The translations under genes and the position numbers were made by a program. Source: Pseudopithomyces maydicus (taxonomy: Eukaryota; Ascomycota; Dothideomycetes; Pleosporales; Didymosphaeriaceae). From it: 64,000 nucleotides of DNA. The notes beneath the pieces are model-generated. The model was not told where the DNA came from. It saw only the letters and a program-made list of their open reading frames with translations, and did no database searches. Shown here in pieces: positions 22,351-32,625 of the stretch. The stretch lies in contig JANTUC010000004.1 of NCBI GenBank assembly GCA_026873275.1, positions 1,612,001-1,676,000 on the forward strand, written 5' to 3'. How positions within the stretch are numbered: position 1 is the first letter of the stretch; each line of letters begins with the position of its first letter.

Positions 22351-24426
22351 TTGACGCGCCCCGACTTCCACGACACTCGTTTGCCACCGTATATGGCGAC
22401 CATGATACAGGCCGAGAGCGTATCCACCGCGCAGCTCAAAGAGGTTGGAACGATCGAGGTACAGGAGATCCCGAGCGGGCATAAGCCCGCCCTGTTGCTG
22501 CTGCACGGCGAAGGGGAGGAGGACATTGTTAGCATATTTGCAGATGTGCTGGGGCAACCATGGGAGACGACCACGTCGCTGGAAGACGTGAAGACGGGAC
22601 CCAGAGCGACCATTTACGGTATGCGCAACAGCGTGGCTGTGGCGCAAGCGGGCACTTGGGACCGGTCACGCATTCTCATGAACACGCACTGCGTTGACGG
22701 ACCACACCCACGCGACGACGACATTACTGAGCACTGCGACTACGAGTACCTATATACTGTGTCCACTTTCTTTCGAAGAGACGTTGCGCGTTTCCTGTCA
22801 CTTGTCCTGGGCCAGATAAGCCCCCATAGAGACCTGACTAAGAAGGCGCGCACCACACTAATTTCTACTACTTTCCCTGATGTTCGTGCTGCGCTGCCCA
22901 ACCTTGACATCTTGTCGGTGGGAGCCGATGCAATAGAAATCAGAGTAGACCTCCTGGAAGAGCCCCTGCAGGACGGGAGCGTGAGCAAAGTACCCAGCCT
23001 CAAATACGTAGGAGAGCAGTTGATGTTGCTACGCCAACGAACCGAGCTCCCCATCATCTACACTACTAGGTGCACAAGAGAGAACGGCCGGTTCCCAATG
23101 GACGACCCCAACCTGTTCTTACGATATCTTACCCGGGCCATCCAGTGGGGTTGTGAGTACATCGACGTCGAGCTGTGGCTTCCCGAGGACATTCGAAAGA
23201 GATTGGCCGAGAGAAAGGGCTGCAGCAAGATAATCTCGGCCTTTCACGACTTCTCAGGGAGCTTCAAGTGGTTAGCGCCCGAGACACAGACCCTCTTCGA
23301 GCGAGGAGCGGTGTACGGAGATATTGTCAAGATGTACGTACTGGTAAATTCCATGCAGGAGAATATGGAGCTTGAGTACTTCCGGACGACTATTCAGACC
23401 AAGTACCCGCACCCGCCTTTTTCCGGTTTGAACATGGGACCCACAGGACAACTGACAAGGACCATGAATAAGATATTTACCCCGATCACTCATCCCCTCT
23501 TACCCATGATCGCAGCACCCGGCCAATTAAGCGCAGCTCAAATAAACTCGGCTCTCCACGGCATGGGTCAGATGCCCAAGCTAGACATTTACGGCATCGG
23601 CAGCTTCAGGTCCACGTCGCAAGCCATGTTCTTTGAGAAGTGCTTCAATGAACTGAGCTTGCCTCACCAATTCATGTTTGCAGAGCGTGCACCCAAGGCG
23701 TCGATCGAATACATTCTGCGGCGACCGAGGTTTGGCGGAGGCTACATCAACCCTCCCCTGGTAGCAGCATCTGCACCATATCTTCCGGCCTTGTCGAATG
23801 CTGCGCGCGCAATTGGACAAGTGGACACCGTCCTGGTACGGCAGGAGAATGGCCAGACTGTGTTTATAGGCGACAATGCGACGTGGAAGGGGATCCGAGC
23901 GACACTTACCCGCGATTTCGTGCCGTCGGCCTACAGCGGTCGAGCAGCGTTGCTCTTGGCCAACTCGGAGGCAGACGCATCTGCATCGATATTCGCGCTG
24001 AAGAGTTTGGGCATTGGCCCGGTGTATACGATAGGTTTCAAAGCGAGGGGTTCACTATCTACAGAGGTGGATCCGGTTCGGTCCGTGGAGGACATGAAGC
24101 GACTAGAGCAGCCATTCGTCATCATCTCAGCGCTGCCAGCGGAGAAGTCGCTCCTGGTTGTACCACTGCTGAAGCACTACCGGGTCAACGCCAAGGACGG
24201 CAGCGGCCAGGGCCACGGGATCAAGTCGTCGGGCAAGGTGTTTGTCGACCTGGCTAGCGGGCCTCGCAAGGTTGATCCGCTAGAGGTGGCGACGTCGGCA
24301 GGCTGGACAGCATACGGCAGTGCAGACGTGTCTGCATGGACGACGGTGGAAATGATACGTTTGCTGGTGGGTCAGAACTGCCCATTCGATTTTGTGCAAT
24401 TAGCGTCGGGCAGGGGCCTGTTTTAA
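22351..24426 (+). CDS. QutR/Qa-1S-like quinate repressor homologue (dehydroquinase-like plus shikimate dehydrogenase-like)
   Basis: A 691-aa intronless frame matches the C-terminal layout of fungal quinate repressors, which derive from the pentafunctional AROM enzyme. Residues about 165-380 are type I 3-dehydroquinate dehydratase-like: EIRVD (E196, R198), the His of SAFHDFSG (H299) and the Schiff-base Lys of DIVKMY (K327) are all present. Residues about 405-690 are shikimate-dehydrogenase-like, but the catalytic Lys of the usual VTxPxK motif is Val in YINPPLV (465-471), and the Asp of NTDW is Thr in GDNATW (507-512). That half therefore looks catalytically dead, which suits a metabolite-sensing repressor. 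QutR proteins usually carry an N-terminal shikimate-kinase-like domain and are about 900 aa; here about 150 divergent residues without a P-loop replace it. Start could be M1 or the Met at codon 15. Expected role: repression of quinate catabolic genes; a residual dehydratase is an alternative. Confidence 0.8.
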   Translation: MTRPDFHDTRLPPYMATMIQAESVSTAQLKEVGTIEVQEIPSGHKPALLLLHGEGEEDIVSIFADVLGQPWETTTSLEDVKTGPRATIYGMRNSVAVAQAGTWDRSRILMNTHCVDGPHPRDDDITEHCDYEYLYTVSTFFRRDVARFLSLVLGQISPHRDLTKKARTTLISTTFPDVRAALPNLDILSVGADAIEIRVDLLEEPLQDGSVSKVPSLKYVGEQLMLLRQRTELPIIYTTRCTRENGRFPMDDPNLFLRYLTRAIQWGCEYIDVELWLPEDIRKRLAERKGCSKIISAFHDFSGSFKWLAPETQTLFERGAVYGDIVKMYVLVNSMQENMELEYFRTTIQTKYPHPPFSGLNMGPTGQLTRTMNKIFTPITHPLLPMIAAPGQLSAAQINSALHGMGQMPKLDIYGIGSFRSTSQAMFFEKCFNELSLPHQFMFAERAPKASIEYILRRPRFGGGYINPPLVAASAPYLPALSNAARAIGQVDTVLVRQENGQTVFIGDNATWKGIRATLTRDFVPSAYSGRAALLLANSEADASASIFALKSLGIGPVYTIGFKARGSLSTEVDPVRSVEDMKRLEQPFVIISALPAEKSLLVVPLLKHYRVNAKDGSGQGHGIKSSGKVFVDLASGPRKVDPLEVATSAGWTAYGSADVSAWTTVEMIRLLVGQNCPFDFVQLASGRGLF

Positions 24427-25784
24427 CATCTGCAAGTACTCTTGGGTTCGCACATGCTCCTTGATCATCGTGAATGCGCACATACTTGGCGTGTGGCTCT
24501 CATGGGTATAAGCACGTACTTAGGTACATAGCACAATACAGCGTGCAGTGGTGGTGCAGTGGTGCAGTGGTGCAGCGGATAGAGTGTTCAGTGTGTGCGG
24601 TGTGCCCGGGCAGTGTACAGTCACATGTGGCATAGCGGGCGTGCGCGCCTCTGCCGAAATGAAGCGGACGTGGGTGGCAGCCGCAACGGCTTCGCGTGGG
24701 CTTAGCTCAGCCACGGCATGGCATTGACCACAACCTCAGATCAATCTTCCTCAGCCCTGACGATGCACTGTGACAACGTCTTCGGGCGTCTCATTTCACG
24801 ACAGGCCCCAAGCCGGGTGAAGAGGCGGCGGGCGAGCGCAGTGCCGGGCGTGAAGGAACCAGCCCAGGAGGCGTCTCCAACACGCAACAGCAGCAACAGC
24901 AGCAACAGCGCACAACCCACAGCGCACAACCCACAGCCCACAGCCCACAGCCCACAGCCCACAGCCGTCAACCCACAACGTACCGCAGGTGTTCGGTCGC
25001 CAGTCGCCGGTCGCCAGTCACCAGCACAACCCGGGGAGCGCTCACGCCCCAACTCGCAGATGGGTCACAGCGCCCGCGTGCTGCGTACCTGGTAAAGCGC
25101 GCGCGCAGCGGCGCCGCATTCGCCCGCTTCGCCCTTTACCCCAGATTCGAAGGCGTCTAGAAGGCAGGCTCCGAACGCCAATGTCGCTCGCGGTTAGACA
25201 GCAATCTAAAAGGGCCCGACGTGCAAATTGCCAGCGGCTGCACTCGCCTGACAGGCTTGCGGCGTCAGGGCTCTAACCGAGGCTCACGGCGATGGACCCG
25301 TTCAGCGCCATCGCAAGCCCGGTCTTCGTCCCATGAAGCGCTAGATGCACCCACCCTTGCCCCCATGGCCGTCCCCCTCCACACACCGTCGGCCCTTCTG
25401 CCTGTCCCCTCCACACCCTAGGACGCCGGCGTCCAAGGCCCAACAAGCCTGCTCCCCAACTGCCGCATCAAGATAGACCGAGATCGTCATGTGGCCGTGC
25501 CAGCTTTTCCCGCTGCTCAAACCGCTCAGACCGCACGACCTGGTCGCGGACGCACTACTGATTCGTATCGCCCGCCCGCACTCCCGCAGCGAGAGAGGCC
25601 CTGGTCGTTGCCGTGAGCCTACCCTGCCCGTTCCCCACTGCCTGTGCAGACGCCATAGGCCTTAATTTGGACCTCCATCTGACGCCTTGCATTTCCCGCT
25701 CTTTTCTACACCCACCGCCTCGCTGTCTGCGTCACGAGCCCGAGAGATGCCTTTTGTCGCTCCGACCACACCTCAGCCCTCTTC
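24427..25784. other. Intergenic region, probable 5' region of the Zn2Cys6 gene
   Basis: GC-rich, C-rich on the + strand toward the transcription-factor start, with simple repeats (GTGGTGCA repeats near 24,548-24,575 and the block at 24,885-24,985). No protein domain recognised in any frame. Confidence 0.5.
24885..24985. repeat. CAG-rich then (CCCACAG)n minisatellite
   Basis: CAGCAACAG units pass into CACAACCCACAGCG and then several consecutive CCCACAG heptamers. Confidence 0.85.
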
Positions 25785-28631
25785 ATGACCACCCAAATCC
25801 TCCAGCCGACCGTCTCTGCAATGTCGAGACCACAGATCGGCATCGACCGCCTTCCGACCCGCCGAGTCTCCAACGAGCCGCGCGAGGCCATGAACTGCAA
25901 GAGCTGTCGCAAGCGAAAGGTACCACTCGGGACCGCATCCAGCTTGCAGAGCACCTCTGACCCTGCCAGATCAAGTGCAACCGGACACGCCCAACCTGTG
26001 AGGCCTGTCAAGTCTTCAACTGCCCTTGCATTTACGGTAAGCATTCGCCTCTGCAGTCTTTGCTTCTGGCCCATGTCTGACTCGTTCCGCCAGATGCCGT
26101 GCCCAAAAAACGGGGCCCCAAGACAGATGTGCTCGAAGCTCTTCTTAAGCGCGTGGATGGTCTGGAAAAACGTCTACATTCCGAGGGCAAGAATGAGAGT
26201 GCCATAGAAGACGAGCCCGCTGGCCAGGAGGCATCTCTCGACCGAAGGAACTCGGCCGCTTCCTCACAGTCCCGCCCTAACCTCGAGATTACCCCCAAGA
26301 ACACCAATTCTGCGAAACAGTTGATGTCACCCATTGAGCCGAGGTACCTATGCACAATAACTTGACTCCAATGCCCGAGACGGTTACTAATTGCCGGCAG
26401 CTTGCAAACACCAACCTTGGCCCCCGACACTCTCGTCGACACGTACTTTGCGAGGCTGCACGGGAAACCCTACCATGTACTCGACGAAACAACGACCAGG
26501 CAGCGGCTGCAGGCCAATCAATTACCATCCTACTTAGCCTATGCCATCTACGCGGCCAGTGCGCGGTATGTCGTGCGTCACATGATTATCGTATCGCCAA
26601 TTAATTCTCCTACCCCAGATTCACACCCCATTTTGGCGGCTACAATACTGCAATCAGGATGAGTGACGAGTATGCACGCCGAGCGCGCATGGAACTAGAT
26701 ATTGATGAACCGTCTATCGAGGCCCTGCAAGCCCTGATGATCCTTGCGCAAGCGAACTTCCAGCTAGGCAAGGGCAAGAAATCGTTCATGTTGCTGAGTA
26801 TGTCCAACGTATCGGGTGCCGTAATTTGGCCTCTTGCTGATTTTCAACCGCAGCTTCTGCGATTAGCATGGCGTTTGCCCTCGACTTACACCGTGAGCTG
26901 CCCCTTACAATGAAGGTTTCCCAAGGCGAACGCGAGGGTCGACGGCGGCTTTTTTGGTCTTGTTATTTGATGGATCGTTTCGCTGCTGCTGGCTCTAAGC
27001 GGCCATCGTTAATCGCTGACGAATCTATTGTGCTGCGTTTGCCCTCATGGCAGCTTCATCCCGGGGGTATGCTGCTTGAAGGCGACTACTTTCCCAATGG
27101 ATCAAATCTCCAATACATGGCCGGTGGGCGCGCTGGACAGGGTAGCATGGGTATGCTGATCGGTATAACGAAGATCCTGGGTATAACGAACCGGTACCTC
27201 GCAGCTGGTGGGGTAAGAGGCGACTCACATTTTCCTTGGCATTCACTTTCCAACTTGTCCAAGATCCGACAAGAACTCGACATGTGGGCTTCAGAGACGC
27301 AGGACACCTTCACTTCGATCGACGCACTCTTCGGACAACCTGACAGTACAATCCTGGTTCTCAGCAAACTCGTTTATCACCTTGTACATTGCCTCATCTA
27401 CCGTCCCTTTTTACCGGTGGACCTTGCTGAACTGTCCGGGTCTTCACAGCACCAATCCTGGCAAATCGAAGCGACGAACCTATGCTTCCTGCATGCCAAC
27501 GCCATAGCAGAGCTAGTCGAGATTGGGAGGGCTTCGTCTATCATCGACTGGCCCGATTTCGTAGGCTACTGCGTGTGCACCGCCGGCACTATTCACATTC
27601 ATGGAGCTCACTACCGCGGACAGGAAGGAGAGGTCTTCTCTGTCAGCCCTGAGTTTCTGTCACGAGAACTGCATCAATTATCCGAACTTCGTTTCATCTG
27701 GGCGAGTGTGCAGCACCAAAAGGAAACCCTCCAGAACATTTATGGCTGCCACGCCGAGCTCGTGAAGTCACTGGCGACCAATCCCATGCGCTTCTCGTCT
27801 GTCTTTCAATTGGAGGACTTCTTTGACCGGTATCCCGGACAAATCTTCGACGGTTCCCATGTCGTATTCACAGATGTCCCGGTCGATGCCATTCACGAAA
27901 GGTCCGTTCCGCCTTTCAGTGCATTTCGTAGCTAACCGGATGCAGCTTGTCCGCGTACCCCGTCGATCAACGTAACGTGTATGTCAATATGGGAATGGTC
28001 AATCATAATATGTACCATCCTTCACCAACAGTACCGTCCAGCAATCCATATACAAATGGACATCCTAACAAGAAGCGACGACATACGCTGAGCTCTGGAA
28101 AGGGTCCTGCACAGGCTGCCCCACCGCCCCTCCTTACACCGACTTCTGCTACTCATCCCTTGAATTCGGATGGCAAGTCTACGGCTACTGAGTCCACGAT
28201 CAAGCGGGCTCCATCGCCCGCGACTTCTCTACCGTCATTCTCACCACCCCCGCCACAAAGCTCAACGAATAACAACTCTACCAATAATCTTCAACTGCCC
28301 TTCTCTCCTAACTTCGCGTTTTCACCCTTGCCCCCAATACCTAGTTTGGCACCCAGTCTAGCTCCAACGCCTACCCCCGGACAGACGCAAGCTCATCCCC
28401 CCTCCACACTCGCAGGACCACTCCCACACTGCTTTCGATCCCATGTTGAGCATGCCGACACCATATGATCAGCAGCCCACACCAGGAGCTGCGAGCACCT
28501 CAGGTGGCTCTGTACACACAGACCCTGATAAGGACCCTTTCTTAAGCCTTCTTGAGCAGCTGGCCGAGAATGAGGTCAGCCGTGGAGGACCATCTGAATT
28601 GGATTACTTCTTGGGCGGACAGAGCGGGTAA
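25785..28631 (+). CDS. Zn2Cys6 fungal-specific transcription factor, with an apparent frameshift
   Basis: Seven exons (25,785-25,919; 25,970-26,036; 26,094-26,343; 26,401-26,565; 26,619-26,797; 26,854-27,901; 27,946-28,631) with GT-AG introns of 44-57 bp in consistent phase. The binuclear zinc cluster spans the first intron, with spacing C-x2-C-x6-C-x6-C-x2-C-x6-C (NCKSCRKRK, then IKCNRTRPTCEAC, then QVFNCPC). A linker VPKKRGPKTD and a short coiled coil (LLKRVDGLEKRL) follow. Next comes a fungal_trans middle domain (LVDTYFARLHGKPYH, ALDLHREL, RRLFWSCYLMDRFAAA). The tail is Pro/Ser-rich. The last exon keeps frame to the natural end only if one C is removed from the C6 run at 28,397-28,402; the coding sum is then 842 aa. 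As written, the protein ends early at 28,468. Start may be M1 or the Met at codon 13. Target genes unknown; adjacency to the QutR-like gene is suggestive only. Confidence 0.8.
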
Positions 28632-31600
28632 GCTGTTATTCGCCAATTTCGCTTGTACGTGACCCCTGGGCTCGAGCTTTGGGGACATCAAGCCAAATTC
28701 TACCATTGGACTGCAATCATGGAACACTATCTTCACTTCTTATGCATAAATTTAATCGCAAGCATGATTTCCTTATCTGATTACATGGAAGCGGGTCTCA
28801 ATGGAAGCGCGGCGCTGGAGGGAGTTTTGATCAACAACCACTGCCCAGATCTGAATGGGTTAGGGGCCCGGTGTGTCGGCTGCAGCACGGAAAAGGGAAG
28901 GAAAAGGGAGAGCAGATAGAAGGTGTGACGGACATTCCATGTCAGGATTCTCACATCATTACGGCATATACATCTCGCGCTTGCAGCATCGGTTGTACGA
29001 TATTTAGGTTAAGGGCAAATGATCCCGCCAGGCTTGGTGAGAGCTGGCAGGTAACAGCTATGAAGCAAATAGCATGCAACGTATGTCTCAGGAATGAGGT
29101 GTTTCGGCGATTGCGCTTCTCCACACATGTTCACTTTGTCATGTACGGTAGGTCGTTGCTGGGTGTGCCACGCTACGCCATGTATGCCATGCTAAGTTAC
29201 TCTTGTGGAGCGAACGAGCTAAGGACCCCTCGGTCCAATCTCCGCTTATCAGCAGCGTTATGATCACCGAGACGACGTATATCCACTTGGCGTTGTCGTG
29301 GGAGCGAACCGAAGCGAAAGCGAAGTGTGGAGCCGAATCGTCGCAACGTCACACCACACCTGTGCGGCGTGCTTTGTTCGCCTCACAGTGGAGATTGCGC
29401 GACGAGGGCGTGGACGGCAAAGGAAGTTGGTGCGGCACCTACATGTCGTGCAAGTGGCTCTGAAAACAGGCAACACACATGCATGCAAGTTGATGGGCAA
29501 AGTTGGCGAGATGAGGAGGTGTTTGGGATAAGATGAGACGAGGGGACAAAGGAAAGGATGGGCAGTGGAATTGAAATCAGCTAGTATGATGCGTTGAGCG
29601 CGTGCGAGGGTGCTCCACGAAACTACAGATGGGGTTGAGCTGGTTGGGAGCGAACCATACAATGCATGCTACGTGGGACGCTGTGAGCGGTGCGCGTCTC
29701 GTGGCGCACTATCTCCGCGTGGCGTTCACATCAAACGGGGCGGGTGGGTAAGGTACCCTAACCTTTACATACGACGTGAATGGGGTGGATAGATGAGATG
29801 GCCTTGTTGGGTCAATTTTACCTATGGTTGATGCTTGGTTAAGATGAATGTGTGGGGGCGTGTCATGTTGCATCTCACCCTGTTCCGTGGTGTTGCATTC
29901 TGCACGTTTGGATGGTCGGTCGAGAGGAAATGACTGTCCAGTATTCATATATCCTAACAAGCAGTCCCATCCACTAAATAACTAGTTCGCAAACCGTATA
30001 TATACCAAGTAGTGCGGGGGCCGAAGAGTTTTCCTCCTTCACACATCCTTTTGTACCAGACCCAGACTCGCAGAACAAGCCATGGCAGGCTCATCTTTTT
30101 CTGCTGGACGAGGATCTATCCATGCGCACAAATGCAAAGCATGTGCGAACCTCCATGCTGCCCTGTCCGCCACCAAAATTTCCTATCCCTCTATGAACAC
30201 TCCGGCTTCCAGGGCGCATGCGTGACGTCTGTTCGAGTGTTGCCCAAGACCGAGACCAAGAGCCATGCACACTCCGCTATCGCATTTTCCATCCCGGGAT
30301 CTCGGATCGCACATGCGTTGTGATGCGCTCCACTGCGTCACCTTTTCTTTTCCGTCCCCTCTCGCGAACGACGGATTCACGCAGGACGGACAAGGGTGCG
30401 GGAAAGACGAATTGGGGAGTGCGCCGTGCGTGCAGACAGCGCATGGGCAGGGGGGCGAGGGCAAGGGTAGGAACAGGGGCAGGGGTAGGTGTGGTATGTG
30501 CATGGCATGGCATGGCCATGAACAGGGAATAGGAAAATGCGGGGTGGGCTGGGCTGGGCTGGATTGGTAGGTGTTCTTGGGCGCTGCGAGGCGTTCGGCA
30601 CGTTCGATCTAGTCAGTGTTCGTTTGGGTAGACTGAAGTTCAGAGCATCTATGTTATATGCTGTGAGGAGTGGAGAGAATGGGTTTGTTTGTTTTCTACG
30701 AGCGCCGAGGACATGTCGTGGGTTGCGGTGCGCCGGCGGTGATACCTTGGTGGCGCTACAGACCTTTGATCTGGTATACCTACCGCCGTAGTCCGATCTG
30801 CGCGGTAGTATACTGGTTGCAGAATAATACTCGTGCCTCTTACCGCCTCGTTACCTTCTGTTCCTCGATGCCCACGGTGCATGGCCATGCCGACTCGGCG
30901 TAGGAGAGAAAAAAGAGAGCAGGAGCACTCGAGAAAGAAGATGAAAAAACCCTCCCTAGCAGCAACATGGGTGCAAAATGGGAGAACAAGGCCATGTGGT
31001 GAGATAAGATGAGGCTCGCGCCACATGTCTCTTCCGCGTCATTGGTGAGGAAGTGGAGACAGGCGCCAAACTAGTCCAGTTGGCGCGGTAGTTCAGAGGT
31101 AGGCCACCCCGATGCCCGTACGATGACACTATCGTTTGACAAGGGGCGGCTATCTATCGTTTTGCTAAAATAGCACCTGCGCTTAGAGTAAGCATGGACA
31201 GGCGGGATGAGCCTTCGAAGCGATCACGACAAAAAAGTGTTTTCCTCGACGAGATCCACTTGGTGGAGACCTGTCAGATTCGTTGGGCAAGATAGACATG
31301 TACGAGATCAAGGTGGCGTGTGTTAGGAGAAGCTGAGTGGAGTGTACAGGTCCTTGCGACGTTAATTGAAAGCCCAGAATGGCTGCATAGGTGTCTTCAT
31401 GTACTGCTGTATCCGTCCAAAGGTACGCCCGAAGCGCTGAACGCGAACAAGGCGACCTGCTTACCTATTCACCTGTCTGCCTGTCTACCGAAGTACAAGT
31501 ACCGTGTCCAAGTCTGTGCCGAGTTACAATATCTGCATGCATGTACATAGCACGTGCCCAGGTGTAGTGGCGATCAGGTGCGTAATTTGGCTGCCGGAGC

Positions 31601-32625
31601 TTCTCTCCATTCCCCACACCAACGTCTACACCAACTCTATGCCTACGCCTCCAGGTTACCGCAATTGCAGACTGGCGATATCATATATGCGCTACGCCGT
31701 TCGCAACCTTGTTTCTTCAATTTAAGGTTTCCGAGCAGTCCCGAACAAGACGTATACTCGCTGCAGCTACACAAGCCTTCCTATCTGAAGCGATGATCCC
31801 AGCATCCTAATGTACGAAATGCACTTACCTGGTCCGGGTCCGGGGTACAGCCAGCGTAACCAGGTTCGCCCACATGCGAGGCCGTTGGGCGCTTGCTCGC
31901 TGCGCCACTGAGTCATTGGGTAAGCGACATGTGCAAGTATCGTCAACGGTGAAGCCCAGTAGATATTCAGGCCATGTAGGTATGTATGCATGTGATATTG
32001 CGCAGGGCTTCGTGGACCCTGATGATCGCACCGCGGCTACGTGCACTAATTAGATTGAAAGAGATAAAGCGTTGGGGAACGCAGCTGAACCTCGCCGAGA
32101 GAGTGGCAATTCATAGAAGCATACGACCGACACACTTAATCTGTCCACTTCTGTCAACATGGAGAGAAACGGTTGGTACGTACGACATGGTGAAGAGGTC
32201 CCTGGTGAGAAAGATACATGTTGTATGCGAGGAAGGGGTTAGCCTCGTGCGCAAGAACAAGGTCTCCTGCCGCGGCTTTAATGCGCGGGCCGGTGTACCA
32301 TCAAAGTGCCGAGTGCTTTTCCTGAGCCCGTTTTGTAAGCCAATAGGGATTAACACCTCGTAGACCTAGTGTATTAGCGAGGCTGATAAAAGGAAGAAGC
32401 ATTCGGCACCCGAAAGTAGGCCGCATCCAGGTTGACGGCACACACCAAGTGGTCTACCGTTTAACGGGTGGCCGTAGCTCCACGGAGCATGCTGTGCCGT
32501 GAGCTTGAATAGGGACGGCACAAGGCATGGGAGCCGCATATGGTCTTCTGGAACAATCTATTTTCTACAACGTGTGTGTGGTATCTACTGTATCTTGTTC
32601 GCAGATCCGGGGTACAAGGTGGGGA
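28632..32625. other. 4-kb intergenic stretch between convergent genes
   Basis: Ordinary base composition, many short overlapping frames on both strands, none with a recognisable domain or splice pattern. GGGCT repeats occur near 30,545-30,563 and G-rich runs near 30,447-30,490. I see no tRNA, rRNA or transposon. It is unusually long for a gap between convergent fungal genes, so a non-coding RNA or a lineage-specific gene cannot be excluded. Confidence 0.5.

Noticed and set aside
24741..25095. Frames of 100-125 codons on both strands
   Set aside because: Low-complexity translations of the CAG/CCCACAG repeats.
31080..31160. GGCGCGGTAGTTCAGAGGTAGG as a possible tRNA start
   Set aside because: D-arm-like only; no compatible anticodon stem or T-arm within tRNA distance.
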